Source: Photobacterium swingsii | GTDB lineage: Bacteria > Pseudomonadota > Gammaproteobacteria > Enterobacterales > Vibrionaceae | Direction of reading: 5' to 3' | DNA length: 64,000 bases | Assembly (NCBI RefSeq): GCF_024346715.1 | Contig: NZ_AP024852.1 | Span: 3,720,001-3,784,000, forward strand | Shown: positions 55,088 through 64,000 of the stretch, one piece after another | How the letters are laid out: every line of letters starts with the position of its first letter | Position numbering within the stretch: position 1 is the stretch's first letter | Notes under the pieces: generated by a model | Told to the model about the DNA's origin: nothing | What the model saw: only the letters and a program-made list of their open reading frames with translations | Databases searched by the model: none | Translations under genes and position numbers: made by a program

Positions 55088-56876
55088 TGAACACTCACCA
55101 ATGTTCAACGTTATGGAAACTTTAATTGCGCTAGCATTGGGCATAACTCTCAGTTTATTCTTTTCATTTAAAACTCAAAACTCTCTTCTAGAGGCTATTG
55201 AAAACTCACACGTTGCCCATTCAGCAAGCCTTGTCCATATGAGAAGCTATGTTCATTTAACTCAGCCAGAAGATGTTGACTACAAGATAAATAAACTACT
55301 TTCTGAAGTACAAGAGCTAACTTACGAGTTAAACACTTTAAAGGAAGCCAGCAATGACGTTAACGTTAGATTTCCTCAAATGCTTTGGTTAGGCAACTCA
55401 CTTCCTTCTATAATTGATGAGTACGTAAAAACTGCTGATAGACAATTGGCATTACTTGAGAAAATACTTAAAGCAAAACAACAAACCGTATCAGAATCTT
55501 TATTAAACGAATTAGAGAAACAAGTTTTTTCAGAAGAGATGGATGAAGCAGCGGAACATGTTCACGCACGTTTGATGGACAACATATTCTTAACCAGCAA
55601 AGCAACCGTTTATACCTTGATACTATTGATTATTTTAGTCTTCTCTGTCGTGCTCCTTTACCTTAACCACTACATTATAGAATTGAAAAAAACCAAGTTA
55701 GCATTACAGGGGGCTGTAAATAAGGCGGAGGAAGCCAACTTAGCTAAGTCCATGTTTTTAGCAACAATGAGTCATGAGATAAGAACCCCAATGAATGGTG
55801 TTATAGGAATGACGCAGTTACTCATATCTGACAATAAAGATTCAACTATTCAGACACACTTAGATACGCTTTTAGAGTCAGGTGAACACCTAATGGTAGT
55901 CATAAACGAAATTCTTGATTTTTCAAATCTAGAACAAGGAAATCTAGTTTTTGTTAAGGAAGAATTCGAACTAAACAAGCTATTGATGCCAATAAAAAAC
56001 TCTTTTTATCCGCAGTCTTTTGACAAAAATCTTCAGCTTATATTCGACACCAGTAGTTTGCCTGAAGATCTTGTTTTAGTCGGAGATAAAGCTCGTATAC
56101 GTCAAATTATTTACAACTTGGTAGGGAATGCCATTAAGTTTACCTCTGATGGACAGGTTAAGGTTGTCTTAAAATATGACAATGAAAAAAGTGAGCTTTT
56201 TATTCAAGTGTCTGATACTGGAATTGGTATACCATCACATCGTTTAAACGGTATTTTTAATGCGTTCGAACAAGCAGATGTTAGAACGATGCACGAATTT
56301 GGAGGTACAGGGTTAGGTTTATCCATAGTAAAAAAATTATGTTTATCAATGGGTGGGGATATTACAGTCACAAGTGAGTTAGGTTCAGGAAGTTGCTTTG
56401 CAGCAAAAGTGATAAGCCCAAGGGGAACCACCTTCCAAGATAAAAGAAAGCTCTCAAACGAAGAAGACTTTTCCGGTAAGTCAGTTCTTATCGTTGAGGA
56501 TAACCGGATTAATCAACTTGTTGCTAAACGCTTGTGTGAAAAGCTAGGGCTTACTACTTCTATTGTATCTAACGGGGTAGAAGCTGTTGAAAGGGTGCGC
56601 CAATGTTCTTTTGACGTAATCTTGATGGATCATCAAATGCCACAAATGGGAGGCATAGAAGCGACAAAATCAATACGAAATGAACATGATTTTCAAGGGG
56701 TTATTCTTGGTTGTACCGCTGATGTTACCAAAGAAACAGCGATAGCGTTCGTTGATGCTGGTGCCAATGGAGTAATAACAAAGCCCTTACAATTAAACTC
56801 TTTGGGGGAGTCAATAGCACACAGCGTAACGCTGGTTTGTAATGTAAATCATGCCCATAATATGGCGTTGGAATAG
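55080..56876 (+). CDS. Hybrid sensor histidine kinase with receiver domain
   Basis: A 598-residue inner-membrane kinase. Two membrane helices (about 12-30 and 178-200) enclose a periplasmic helical sensor domain without a recognised ligand motif. After a short coiled coil come HisKA (ATMSHEIRTPMNGVIGM, phospho-acceptor His232), HATPase (NLVGNAIKFT, DTGIGIP, GGTGLGLSI) and a C-terminal receiver (VLIVEDNRINQL, phospho-Asp517 in ILMDHQMPQMGG). No Hpt or output domain is fused, so phosphate must pass to host proteins. I choose GTG 55080 over the longer frame because GGAGG lies six bases before it. The text is clearly more A/T-rich than the core genes, consistent with transfer. Confidence 0.9.
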   Translation: MNNEHSPMFNVMETLIALALGITLSLFFSFKTQNSLLEAIENSHVAHSASLVHMRSYVHLTQPEDVDYKINKLLSEVQELTYELNTLKEASNDVNVRFPQMLWLGNSLPSIIDEYVKTADRQLALLEKILKAKQQTVSESLLNELEKQVFSEEMDEAAEHVHARLMDNIFLTSKATVYTLILLIILVFSVVLLYLNHYIIELKKTKLALQGAVNKAEEANLAKSMFLATMSHEIRTPMNGVIGMTQLLISDNKDSTIQTHLDTLLESGEHLMVVINEILDFSNLEQGNLVFVKEEFELNKLLMPIKNSFYPQSFDKNLQLIFDTSSLPEDLVLVGDKARIRQIIYNLVGNAIKFTSDGQVKVVLKYDNEKSELFIQVSDTGIGIPSHRLNGIFNAFEQADVRTMHEFGGTGLGLSIVKKLCLSMGGDITVTSELGSGSCFAAKVISPRGTTFQDKRKLSNEEDFSGKSVLIVEDNRINQLVAKRLCEKLGLTTSIVSNGVEAVERVRQCSFDVILMDHQMPQMGGIEATKSIRNEHDFQGVILGCTADVTKETAIAFVDAGANGVITKPLQLNSLGESIAHSVTLVCNVNHAHNMALE

Positions 56877-57080
56877 AAGCTAGTTCATTTGATACCCAAG
56901 CTAGTGTTAAGTCGTCTGGAATCGAGACCCGCTTTGGGACAAGAGCGCCTTAGTTCGACAGCTTCTACCCCTTTATGCTTTCCGCTAAAGTTTGTTATAT
57001 AGAGAATTAACATACTTTTTCACTCTAATAAGTGGCCACTATACTGGTTATGTAGTGGCATAGTGAATTTGGTCACTTAG

Positions 57081-58300
<1,220 letters not shown>

Positions 58301-58468
58301 CCACTACAAGGGGCATTGCGTATTTATTCATTATTGGTTTTCATGTGTAGAGAGGTATTGGTAGGGTCAAAATACATAAAATAATGAATCTAAGGTTATT
58401 TAGACCTTCGACTCTAAATGATTTCTGTCCAAAGACGTGTTACATGACCGCTTGGTGATGAACTTTTA

Positions 58469-59836
58469 CTATGACGAAGGGACAATGCTTTTGTCTATAT
58501 CAGATTGAAAAGCTCTCAATAGTTTCTTCATCTCACCGAGCGCTGCGGTAGGCGTTAACTCCTTCCTCGCTATCTGTTCTTCTAACAACTCAATCTGACG
58601 TTTTGCCAAGTCAACACTTGACTTTAGAGATACTGCATTATAAACCTCTGTGTAGCCGTGGATATCTGCAAATGCGAGGTCAATATAGATATCTAATGAA
58701 CTAAGCATTGTGTGACCTGTCCACTGCTGAAGCTGCATTTTAAATGTTTGTGTATGAAGCAGATGTTTTCGGAAATCATCTTTGTCATTCACTTCTTTAG
58801 TGGCAAGAATAAGTTCCTTAAGCTTGTCTGTAATGAATGCGTGCCTCCACAGGTGTGGATGCAACTCACCCTCGATGCCAAGCTCTTTTTTCCAAGCGTT
58901 CATGTACGTTGTCCATGAGTCAGCAGATAAGGGTTGGCCTGTGGTTAAACTGATAAAGAGGTAGTCATGCTGAACCTTTTTTTTCCTCATCGCTTTCTTA
59001 CGAACTTTGACGTAATCCGCAATCATTGATAACAAAAGGTGTGGCACGGGAATCTTTCGAGTGGTGTTATCGTCCTTACGCTTTAAAGTGGTAAGGGTAA
59101 GCATACCTGTCCGTCTAGCATCCTCATAATCGGTCATTTTAATCAGATGAAGCTCCGACACACGACCGCCTAGTTGCTCCATTGCGGTGTATAGCGCCAT
59201 GTCCCTTCTACGCTTATCTTTGTTTTTCTGAGTCTTGATAAACTCCCACACACGTAAGGCATCATCTTCCGAAACAGGGTGGCGTTTCTTGATTTCATCT
59301 TTTGTTGGCACAGCAGAGTGCGTAATTTTAGTGCCTTCAATGAACCCTTTGCGTCCTTCCTGTTTACGTTTGTAATGCTTTTCAAGTATCTGTATTGAGT
59401 TGCCTTTATCTTTGCCAATAAAAGCACTCAAGTCATGAAACTCTTGGATAAACTGCAAAAAATCCAGACAGGTATGTGCAATCTTTATAACTGAGTTATT
59501 CTTGCGTTTTAGTTCGCCAAACGGCGTTCTCTCTGCCTGTAGTGACTGGACGAAAAGGGTGAATGTTGCGTCTGTAAGCTGGCTAAATCGGCTCAATATC
59601 GGCTGTTTTTCAATAAAATGCACCAAGTGAATAATATCGTGTGCATACCCCCGAATCGTGTCACTTTTTAAGTTTCTCACCATCAAACTATGGATGTAGG
59701 CATTGGCTTCATAGCAAGGCACATGATTGCTGTAAGTAACGAAAGGGATGTCTAAAGGCTTACGAAAGATAAGTTTTCCATCAAACCCAAGGTGGCTCCA
59801 TTGTTCAAAGCCTTTAAGCTTACGAACCGCCATCAA
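58469..59836 (-). CDS. Tyrosine recombinase (fourth gene of the recombination operon)
   Basis: A 455-residue phage-integrase-type recombinase with a full catalytic set: Arg225 in GGRVSEL, Lys near 252-254, His328-Arg331 in HPHLWRHAF, His375 in QWTGH and nucleophile Tyr384 in LDIYIDL. An N-terminal SAM-like core-binding domain spans about 40-160. Two adjacent Met codons begin it, overlapping the end of the coiled-coil gene by four bases. It is last in the minus-strand operon and reads toward the cargo and the comM junction. Confidence 0.9.
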   Translation of the reverse strand: MMAVRKLKGFEQWSHLGFDGKLIFRKPLDIPFVTYSNHVPCYEANAYIHSLMVRNLKSDTIRGYAHDIIHLVHFIEKQPILSRFSQLTDATFTLFVQSLQAERTPFGELKRKNNSVIKIAHTCLDFLQFIQEFHDLSAFIGKDKGNSIQILEKHYKRKQEGRKGFIEGTKITHSAVPTKDEIKKRHPVSEDDALRVWEFIKTQKNKDKRRRDMALYTAMEQLGGRVSELHLIKMTDYEDARRTGMLTLTTLKRKDDNTTRKIPVPHLLLSMIADYVKVRKKAMRKKKVQHDYLFISLTTGQPLSADSWTTYMNAWKKELGIEGELHPHLWRHAFITDKLKELILATKEVNDKDDFRKHLLHTQTFKMQLQQWTGHTMLSSLDIYIDLAFADIHGYTEVYNAVSLKSSVDLAKRQIELLEEQIARKELTPTAALGEMKKLLRAFQSDIDKSIVPSS

Positions 59837-60363
59837 ATCTCTCCATTCAATGTGTAATTCATCTGTGCTTCAATCTTCCGATTATGCTCTCGGTAAAGCT
59901 CCTGTCGCTCTTCTACTGTGCCCTCATGCTGCGCTAGTTGCTTTAGCCTAGAACGCAACTCAGAGACCATAACGGTCAGTAAAGAATTGCTGCGTTGCGC
60001 TGCATCCAACTCAGACTCTAGCTCTGCGACTTTATGCTTTAAACCTACGACTGTTTGTTTGTTACCTTTGGAAGCTTTCTCATCGTGATGTGCAGCCTCT
60101 ATCGCCAGTTTTGCATTAATGCGTAGTTCATCTAAAGATACGAAGCCTCTCTCTAAAAGTGCTTCTGAGATGCTTTTAACCGTGTTTAATGAGCATGATA
60201 TGATATTACGCTCCTGATCCTGATACTTAGCGATGCCAGATTGTGATTTAAGAGCCTTAATAAGCTCTTCATCATCTTTAAACTCAGCGGGAGATGTGAT
60301 TATTTCTCTCAAAAACTTTTCTGTTTCAAGTACCTTGGTTTGGTTTTTCTCTAAAACTTTCAT
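59833..60363 (-). CDS. Small coiled-coil protein of the recombination operon
   Basis: A 176-residue protein. After a helical N-terminal half (KTVSL-like NTVKSISEALLERGFVSLD), residues about 95-165 form a leucine-heptad coiled coil (LKHKVAELESELDAAQR and VSELRSRLKQLAQ). Size, position and character recall TnpC of Tn554 and the small protein of GInt operons, which assist recombination. It could orient or bridge the recombinases. It starts 11 bases after the 803-residue recombinase gene and overlaps the next gene by four bases. Confidence 0.7.
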   Translation of the reverse strand: MKVLEKNQTKVLETEKFLREIITSPAEFKDDEELIKALKSQSGIAKYQDQERNIISCSLNTVKSISEALLERGFVSLDELRINAKLAIEAAHHDEKASKGNKQTVVGLKHKVAELESELDAAQRSNSLLTVMVSELRSRLKQLAQHEGTVEERQELYREHNRKIEAQMNYTLNGEI

Positions 60364-60374
60364 TAGCCCAATCC

Positions 60375-62786
60375 TTAATCAAGATCTTTGATTTTTAAAA
60401 TGAGGTTAAATGTTTGAGTGACATTACCATCGCTATCCTCTATGGTAAAAAACTCTGGCTCCAGAGTGATCCGCCCCTCTTCCAGAAGGTGAATAACCTC
60501 TGTTTCAATGTCCTGCTCTTTTTGAATTTGGCTAATATGAGGAACGGTTAGGTAAGACTCATCATCGTAATCTTCTGCCGCTTCGCTCACAGACTCTATG
60601 GTGATCGGCGTTGAACTATCGCCAGTCAGGCGCTCTGCAATAATTTTTCGAATCTCTTCTACTCCATCGAGCTTGGCAAGCTCAGAAGTGGAATCGACGA
60701 CACCACGAACAATCACGCTCGCCTTCGCTCCATTGAGTACCGCCCCTGTCTCTGACTCAGAGATGTAATGGTATAGATGTTCCAAATCTGAGTGACCTAG
60801 CATCCAACGTAGGGCGTCCATCCCATCAGTCCCCTTAGACCAAAAGAATGCCATCGCAAAGAAGCGTCTTAATTGGTGCTGACGAACGTAATTACGGCGG
60901 TATTCACCGTTGTCATACTCTACCAAGTCCGTTTCGACGTAATCGCACAGCGCATCGAGGTGTGCATTATAGGTTGTGTGATGTACCTGACTTAACTGGC
61001 TCTTCTTTGAGTCTAAATTATTAAACAGAGACAACTTTCCTTTGTCTAAATTTAATTCACTTGCCTTGATGTTAAATTGCTCAAGTTGCCAAATAAGCTT
61101 AGCGATAGATAAGGGGATTGGTCTTTCTATGGTCGCATTGACCCCCTTTGAGCCTGTTTTCTTTACCCTGAATATCAAACTGTACTCTGTCTTTGACCCT
61201 TCTTCTGAAAAAGGGTCTACATTGGGAGATAAGTTGCCATGTGACTTCAGTTTGACTAACTCATCTTGTCGCCGCGCCATGATGGCTCCCACCAAGACCT
61301 GTATAGCGCCTTGCAGCACCGAGAACAGTTCAAACAAACTCTCGTTGGCTCTAATTCGTTCGTGGCGATTTTCGACACCTTCTGTAAAACCCTGAACCTG
61401 TTTTATTCCTTTTCTTAGGTACTCACTGCTCAGGCAATTGATGGCTTCCTTTTGAAACCAGTAACCTCGTTCCGAACTAGACATCTCTCGATGTAATTTT
61501 TCATCCCATGCTGAACTATTTTGACGTGGGCGATGAGGGTTAGATTTTTTCCCAGTAGATATCCTTCTTGCTTTAGACAGCAGAGTTAGCATTTCGTCTA
61601 GTAAGGTAACAGCACCTTTGTCAGTCGGCAGATGCTCTTTGGCAAACTCATAGCATTGACGAATTAGGTTAAACACAAACTTAGGCGGCAAGGTGCGGGT
61701 TCGTCCTAACTTTTTTAGGTCAACTAACTCACCAATGCTACCCGCACTGACACACTCAGATAGGATTAAAGGTCTTGCGACATCCTCACGTTCAAAGTTG
61801 GTGTGAATCAATCGAATGAGTTCAATGTATTGTGATATTGTCTTTTGATTCGTGCCTATTGAGGTATCCCTATTCTCAACAGCACAATATTCTGAGTCTC
61901 GACTTGGCTCTTTGAGGCGAAGCTCTGGATACCTGGGAGCATTAATGCCTTGGTAAAGAATCTTGCCATCAAATAACAACTTGTTTAATACTGCAGTATT
62001 GCCGTCGTAAAGAATGCTTGTTCTCATTTGATAGTAACCTTGCTCAAAAAGCCAAGCACACGCTTTGTCTCTCGCTTCTAAAGATAAGAAAACCTCATCT
62101 TGGGCAATATCTCGCCCAATGTAGGGGTATTTTTCTCTAAACCTTTGAGCATCTGCATCTAAAATCCCCTGAGAAACATCGTCCAGTAATGCTTTGGTGC
62201 GTTTATCAAACTCGTATACCCCATAAAAATTTCCGTGCTCAGCGAATTTCATCAAGATATTCAACCAGAAGTCATCATTCACATTTTGCAGGTGATATTT
62301 TGCAAGCTTCAATTCCTTTGAATGCAACAGGATGGCATTTATTAGGGCGATAACTCTATTAACCTTTATAGAAGCCATTGTTGGGCTGATAATTTTGCCA
62401 CCATTTTCAAGCGGGTTATCTGTCGCCGTGATCCAGTATTTAAAACTGTTTAATAACTTGCGATGCGTTGTGTCCGTGAGCTTCTTTCCATCATCCAGGT
62501 ACACGCTATCCCAGTGGATTGTTTTTGGGATTTTACCGAATGTTAGTGTCCATTTAGGTGCGGAAAAACTGGATTCTAACCACTCGGGTTGTCTTTCATC
62601 GTAGCCGTAGATGCCAGTGTGGATATGAGTGATGATGTCTAATGCTCGATAATCATTATTGGCTACTGAGAAATTTATAATTTGCTCAAGCGTTTCTATG
62701 CTAAGACCATTCAGAGTCGAGTGGTCTAGCACGATGTCTTCAATGAGACTAGCAATGGAGGTATTGTCGATAGCGACACTTAACAT
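60375..62786 (-). CDS. Large tyrosine recombinase-like protein, 803 residues
   Basis: The catalytic domain lies at about 470-690: Arg505/506 in IMARRQDELVKL, a Lys hairpin in RVKKTGSKG, His637-Arg640 in RQHQLRRFFAMAF, His665 in LGHSDLEHLYHYI and nucleophile Tyr674. About 450 residues precede it and 130 acidic residues follow, making it far larger than XerC/D. TnpB of Tn554 (about 630 residues) is the nearest familiar size class. It overlaps the end of the preceding recombinase gene by seven bases. Confidence 0.82.
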   Translation of the reverse strand: MLSVAIDNTSIASLIEDIVLDHSTLNGLSIETLEQIINFSVANNDYRALDIITHIHTGIYGYDERQPEWLESSFSAPKWTLTFGKIPKTIHWDSVYLDDGKKLTDTTHRKLLNSFKYWITATDNPLENGGKIISPTMASIKVNRVIALINAILLHSKELKLAKYHLQNVNDDFWLNILMKFAEHGNFYGVYEFDKRTKALLDDVSQGILDADAQRFREKYPYIGRDIAQDEVFLSLEARDKACAWLFEQGYYQMRTSILYDGNTAVLNKLLFDGKILYQGINAPRYPELRLKEPSRDSEYCAVENRDTSIGTNQKTISQYIELIRLIHTNFEREDVARPLILSECVSAGSIGELVDLKKLGRTRTLPPKFVFNLIRQCYEFAKEHLPTDKGAVTLLDEMLTLLSKARRISTGKKSNPHRPRQNSSAWDEKLHREMSSSERGYWFQKEAINCLSSEYLRKGIKQVQGFTEGVENRHERIRANESLFELFSVLQGAIQVLVGAIMARRQDELVKLKSHGNLSPNVDPFSEEGSKTEYSLIFRVKKTGSKGVNATIERPIPLSIAKLIWQLEQFNIKASELNLDKGKLSLFNNLDSKKSQLSQVHHTTYNAHLDALCDYVETDLVEYDNGEYRRNYVRQHQLRRFFAMAFFWSKGTDGMDALRWMLGHSDLEHLYHYISESETGAVLNGAKASVIVRGVVDSTSELAKLDGVEEIRKIIAERLTGDSSTPITIESVSEAAEDYDDESYLTVPHISQIQKEQDIETEVIHLLEEGRITLEPEFFTIEDSDGNVTQTFNLILKIKDLD

Positions 62787-64000
62787 AGCAACGCTCCTTT
62801 AATTAAATCAGCATCAAGCTTGTTATTAATCGCAATATCAAGCATTTCCATTAAATCAGTATCAGCACTATGCTTGCCTGAATTTAGGGTATCTAGGATA
62901 AACACCGCCGACTGATACCAATGGAAAACAATATCTAAAAATGAAGACTCATCATCTCTACTCTCAACAATAAAGCGTATCGCCATCAATAGCTGCAAAA
63001 GAGAGGTGGAAATAGTGTACGTCAACTGGTCGAACACTAAGAATTCAGAGGTTTCATTGTCAGTAGCGGCCTGCTGATTAAAACCGTGGTCGAAATGCTC
63101 TGGAATATTACTGATGCCGTGATTGTTTAGGAATTCTTCAATGTCCTCGGCGCTCATGTTAACGGCATCAAGGCAATGTACTGAGTCTTTCATGGCTTCA
63201 AGCAAAATGGCATTCTGGAACTGACGCACCCAGCGATCATTAAAAAAGTCCATCAATGGTTTAGGTAGATAAGATGTCAGTAGTCTGGCATCTTTCTTTT
63301 CATGACCCAGCGCCTCGGCAACCGCATCCATTGAACGTGTTTTCAGATAAATTTGGAGGCCTCGGTGTCGCCTAATCGAGCGCAACGTATGTATATCAGA
63401 AATGGCTTGGGCATCTTTTAGCGTGATACCGCTGCTGTTATCAAAGAGCGATTTATCCTGAAGCCAATCATAAAAATCATTTGCCGAGTGAAGGGTTTGA
63501 TTAAGTTTGCTTGGGCACACCACGTTGGAAGCGGTTGCGGTCAAAATCATCTTTCGCCAATTGATATTTCCGTTCTTTTTTAGGTATTCACGCGCCATGT
63601 GAGTATGTTGTATCAAAAACTCAACGACAGATTTAGAAAACTCATTAAGCACAACCTCTTGCTGCGCATTGGTTGGTCCTTTGCGGGATTTATAGCTTAC
63701 TGCAATATACTGATTACCAACCTGCTTGTAGCCCACTATATTGCCATTGACATCAAATAGCTCCCATCTTGCTAGCCAAGAGGGTGTTATTTTTGGGTGT
63801 TCCATGACAAGTAGTGTTAAAAGAGCACTTAGTGTTGATTTAGAGGGCAAGTTTAACTCAGTGCAAAGTTGGCTGGCATTACCAAAAAATCCCAAAAATG
63901 ATAGATAGTGATCTTTCGCAGCTATGCCGTGTGCGTAAAAGGTTGCTACCGTATTGTCTAGCTTATCTGCACCGACAAAGTGGTTATATTGAAGGTGGCC
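62780..64000 (-). CDS. Tyrosine recombinase-like protein with altered arginine (5' end beyond window)
   Basis: The frame is open from the stop at 62780 to base 64000, so at least 406 residues are visible and the true start lies outside; a TTG at 63895 is only an internal codon. Recognisable recombinase parts are a beta-hairpin with VSYKSRKGPTN, the HTLR box in DIHTLRSIRRHRG, and ALGHEKKDARLLTSY with the likely nucleophile Tyr. Where the first catalytic Arg is expected (GLRISEL-type), the sequence reads HPKITPSWLARWELFD, apparently Lys for Arg. First visible gene of the operon. Confidence 0.75.
   Translation of the reverse strand, partial: GHLQYNHFVGADKLDNTVATFYAHGIAAKDHYLSFLGFFGNASQLCTELNLPSKSTLSALLTLLVMEHPKITPSWLARWELFDVNGNIVGYKQVGNQYIAVSYKSRKGPTNAQQEVVLNEFSKSVVEFLIQHTHMAREYLKKNGNINWRKMILTATASNVVCPSKLNQTLHSANDFYDWLQDKSLFDNSSGITLKDAQAISDIHTLRSIRRHRGLQIYLKTRSMDAVAEALGHEKKDARLLTSYLPKPLMDFFNDRWVRQFQNAILLEAMKDSVHCLDAVNMSAEDIEEFLNNHGISNIPEHFDHGFNQQAATDNETSEFLVFDQLTYTISTSLLQLLMAIRFIVESRDDESSFLDIVFHWYQSAVFILDTLNSGKHSADTDLMEMLDIAINNKLDADLIKGALLC

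Noticed and set aside
62780..63895. Recombinase gene starting at TTG 63895
   Set aside because: The frame continues without a stop to base 64000 and upstream residues look coding, so the TTG is internal.

Overview
The window looks like a chromosomal segment of a Vibrionaceae member, most probably Photobacterium. This is inferred from protein similarity and gene order, not from a database search. Supporting points are the thiCEFSGH operon behind a TPP riboswitch, the yrdD-tsaC-hemF-aroE-yrdB/yrdA and lysM-dprA-smg / def-fmt-rsmB-trkA-trkH neighbourhoods, the yihD-ccoG-srkA-dsbA run, and three tandem rRNA operons.

Layout. 1-6.7 kb: 3' part of rmuC, a DMT exporter, a Bcr/CflA-type MFS exporter divergent from a LysR regulator, and a long M24B Xaa-Pro aminopeptidase. 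6.7-13.0 kb: thiamin operon thiCEFSGH on the minus strand, with a promoter and TPP riboswitch. 13.1-14.6 kb: a CLC protein with the sequence marks of the fluoride/proton antiporter branch, preceded by a fluoride (crcB-motif) riboswitch. 14.7-15.2 kb: tRNA-Trp followed by three tandem decayed copies of its 3' part, separated by terminator hairpins. 15.2-32.0 kb: three head-to-tail rRNA operons on the minus strand, with spacers carrying Ile+Ala, Glu+Lys+Val, or no tRNA. Each has its own promoter and boxA-like leader. 32.1-47.4 kb: housekeeping genes (yrdA, yrdB, aroE, hemF, tsaC, PurR-controlled purEK, a zinc-ribbon yrdD, smg, dprA, a LysM protein, def, fmt, rsmB, trkA, trkH, a TrhA/hemolysin III protein). 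47.5-53.8 kb: a Spo0M-like protein, an FCD-GntR regulator, yihD, ccoG, srkA and dsbA.

53.8-64 kb: comM is cut just downstream of where its Walker B motif should be, leaving only its last 204 codons. From the cut to the window's right edge lies an integrative element. It carries a small membrane peptide coupled to a hybrid sensor kinase, an IS3-family insertion sequence, and a tightly packed four-gene operon of three tyrosine recombinases plus a coiled-coil protein. The first gene of that operon runs off the right edge, and the missing 5' half of comM should lie beyond it. The architecture (recombinase operon at one end reading inward, short cargo, repeat-bearing end) resembles multi-recombinase elements such as Tn554, GInts and the SE elements of Vibrio. 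I cannot assign it to a family without a search.

The most notable items are the comM-seated four-gene recombination module and its candidate left end, the peptide/kinase cargo, the fluoride riboswitch-CLC pair, the tRNA-Trp-linked tandem repeats, and a ThiE with an apparent ThiD-like N-terminal remnant.
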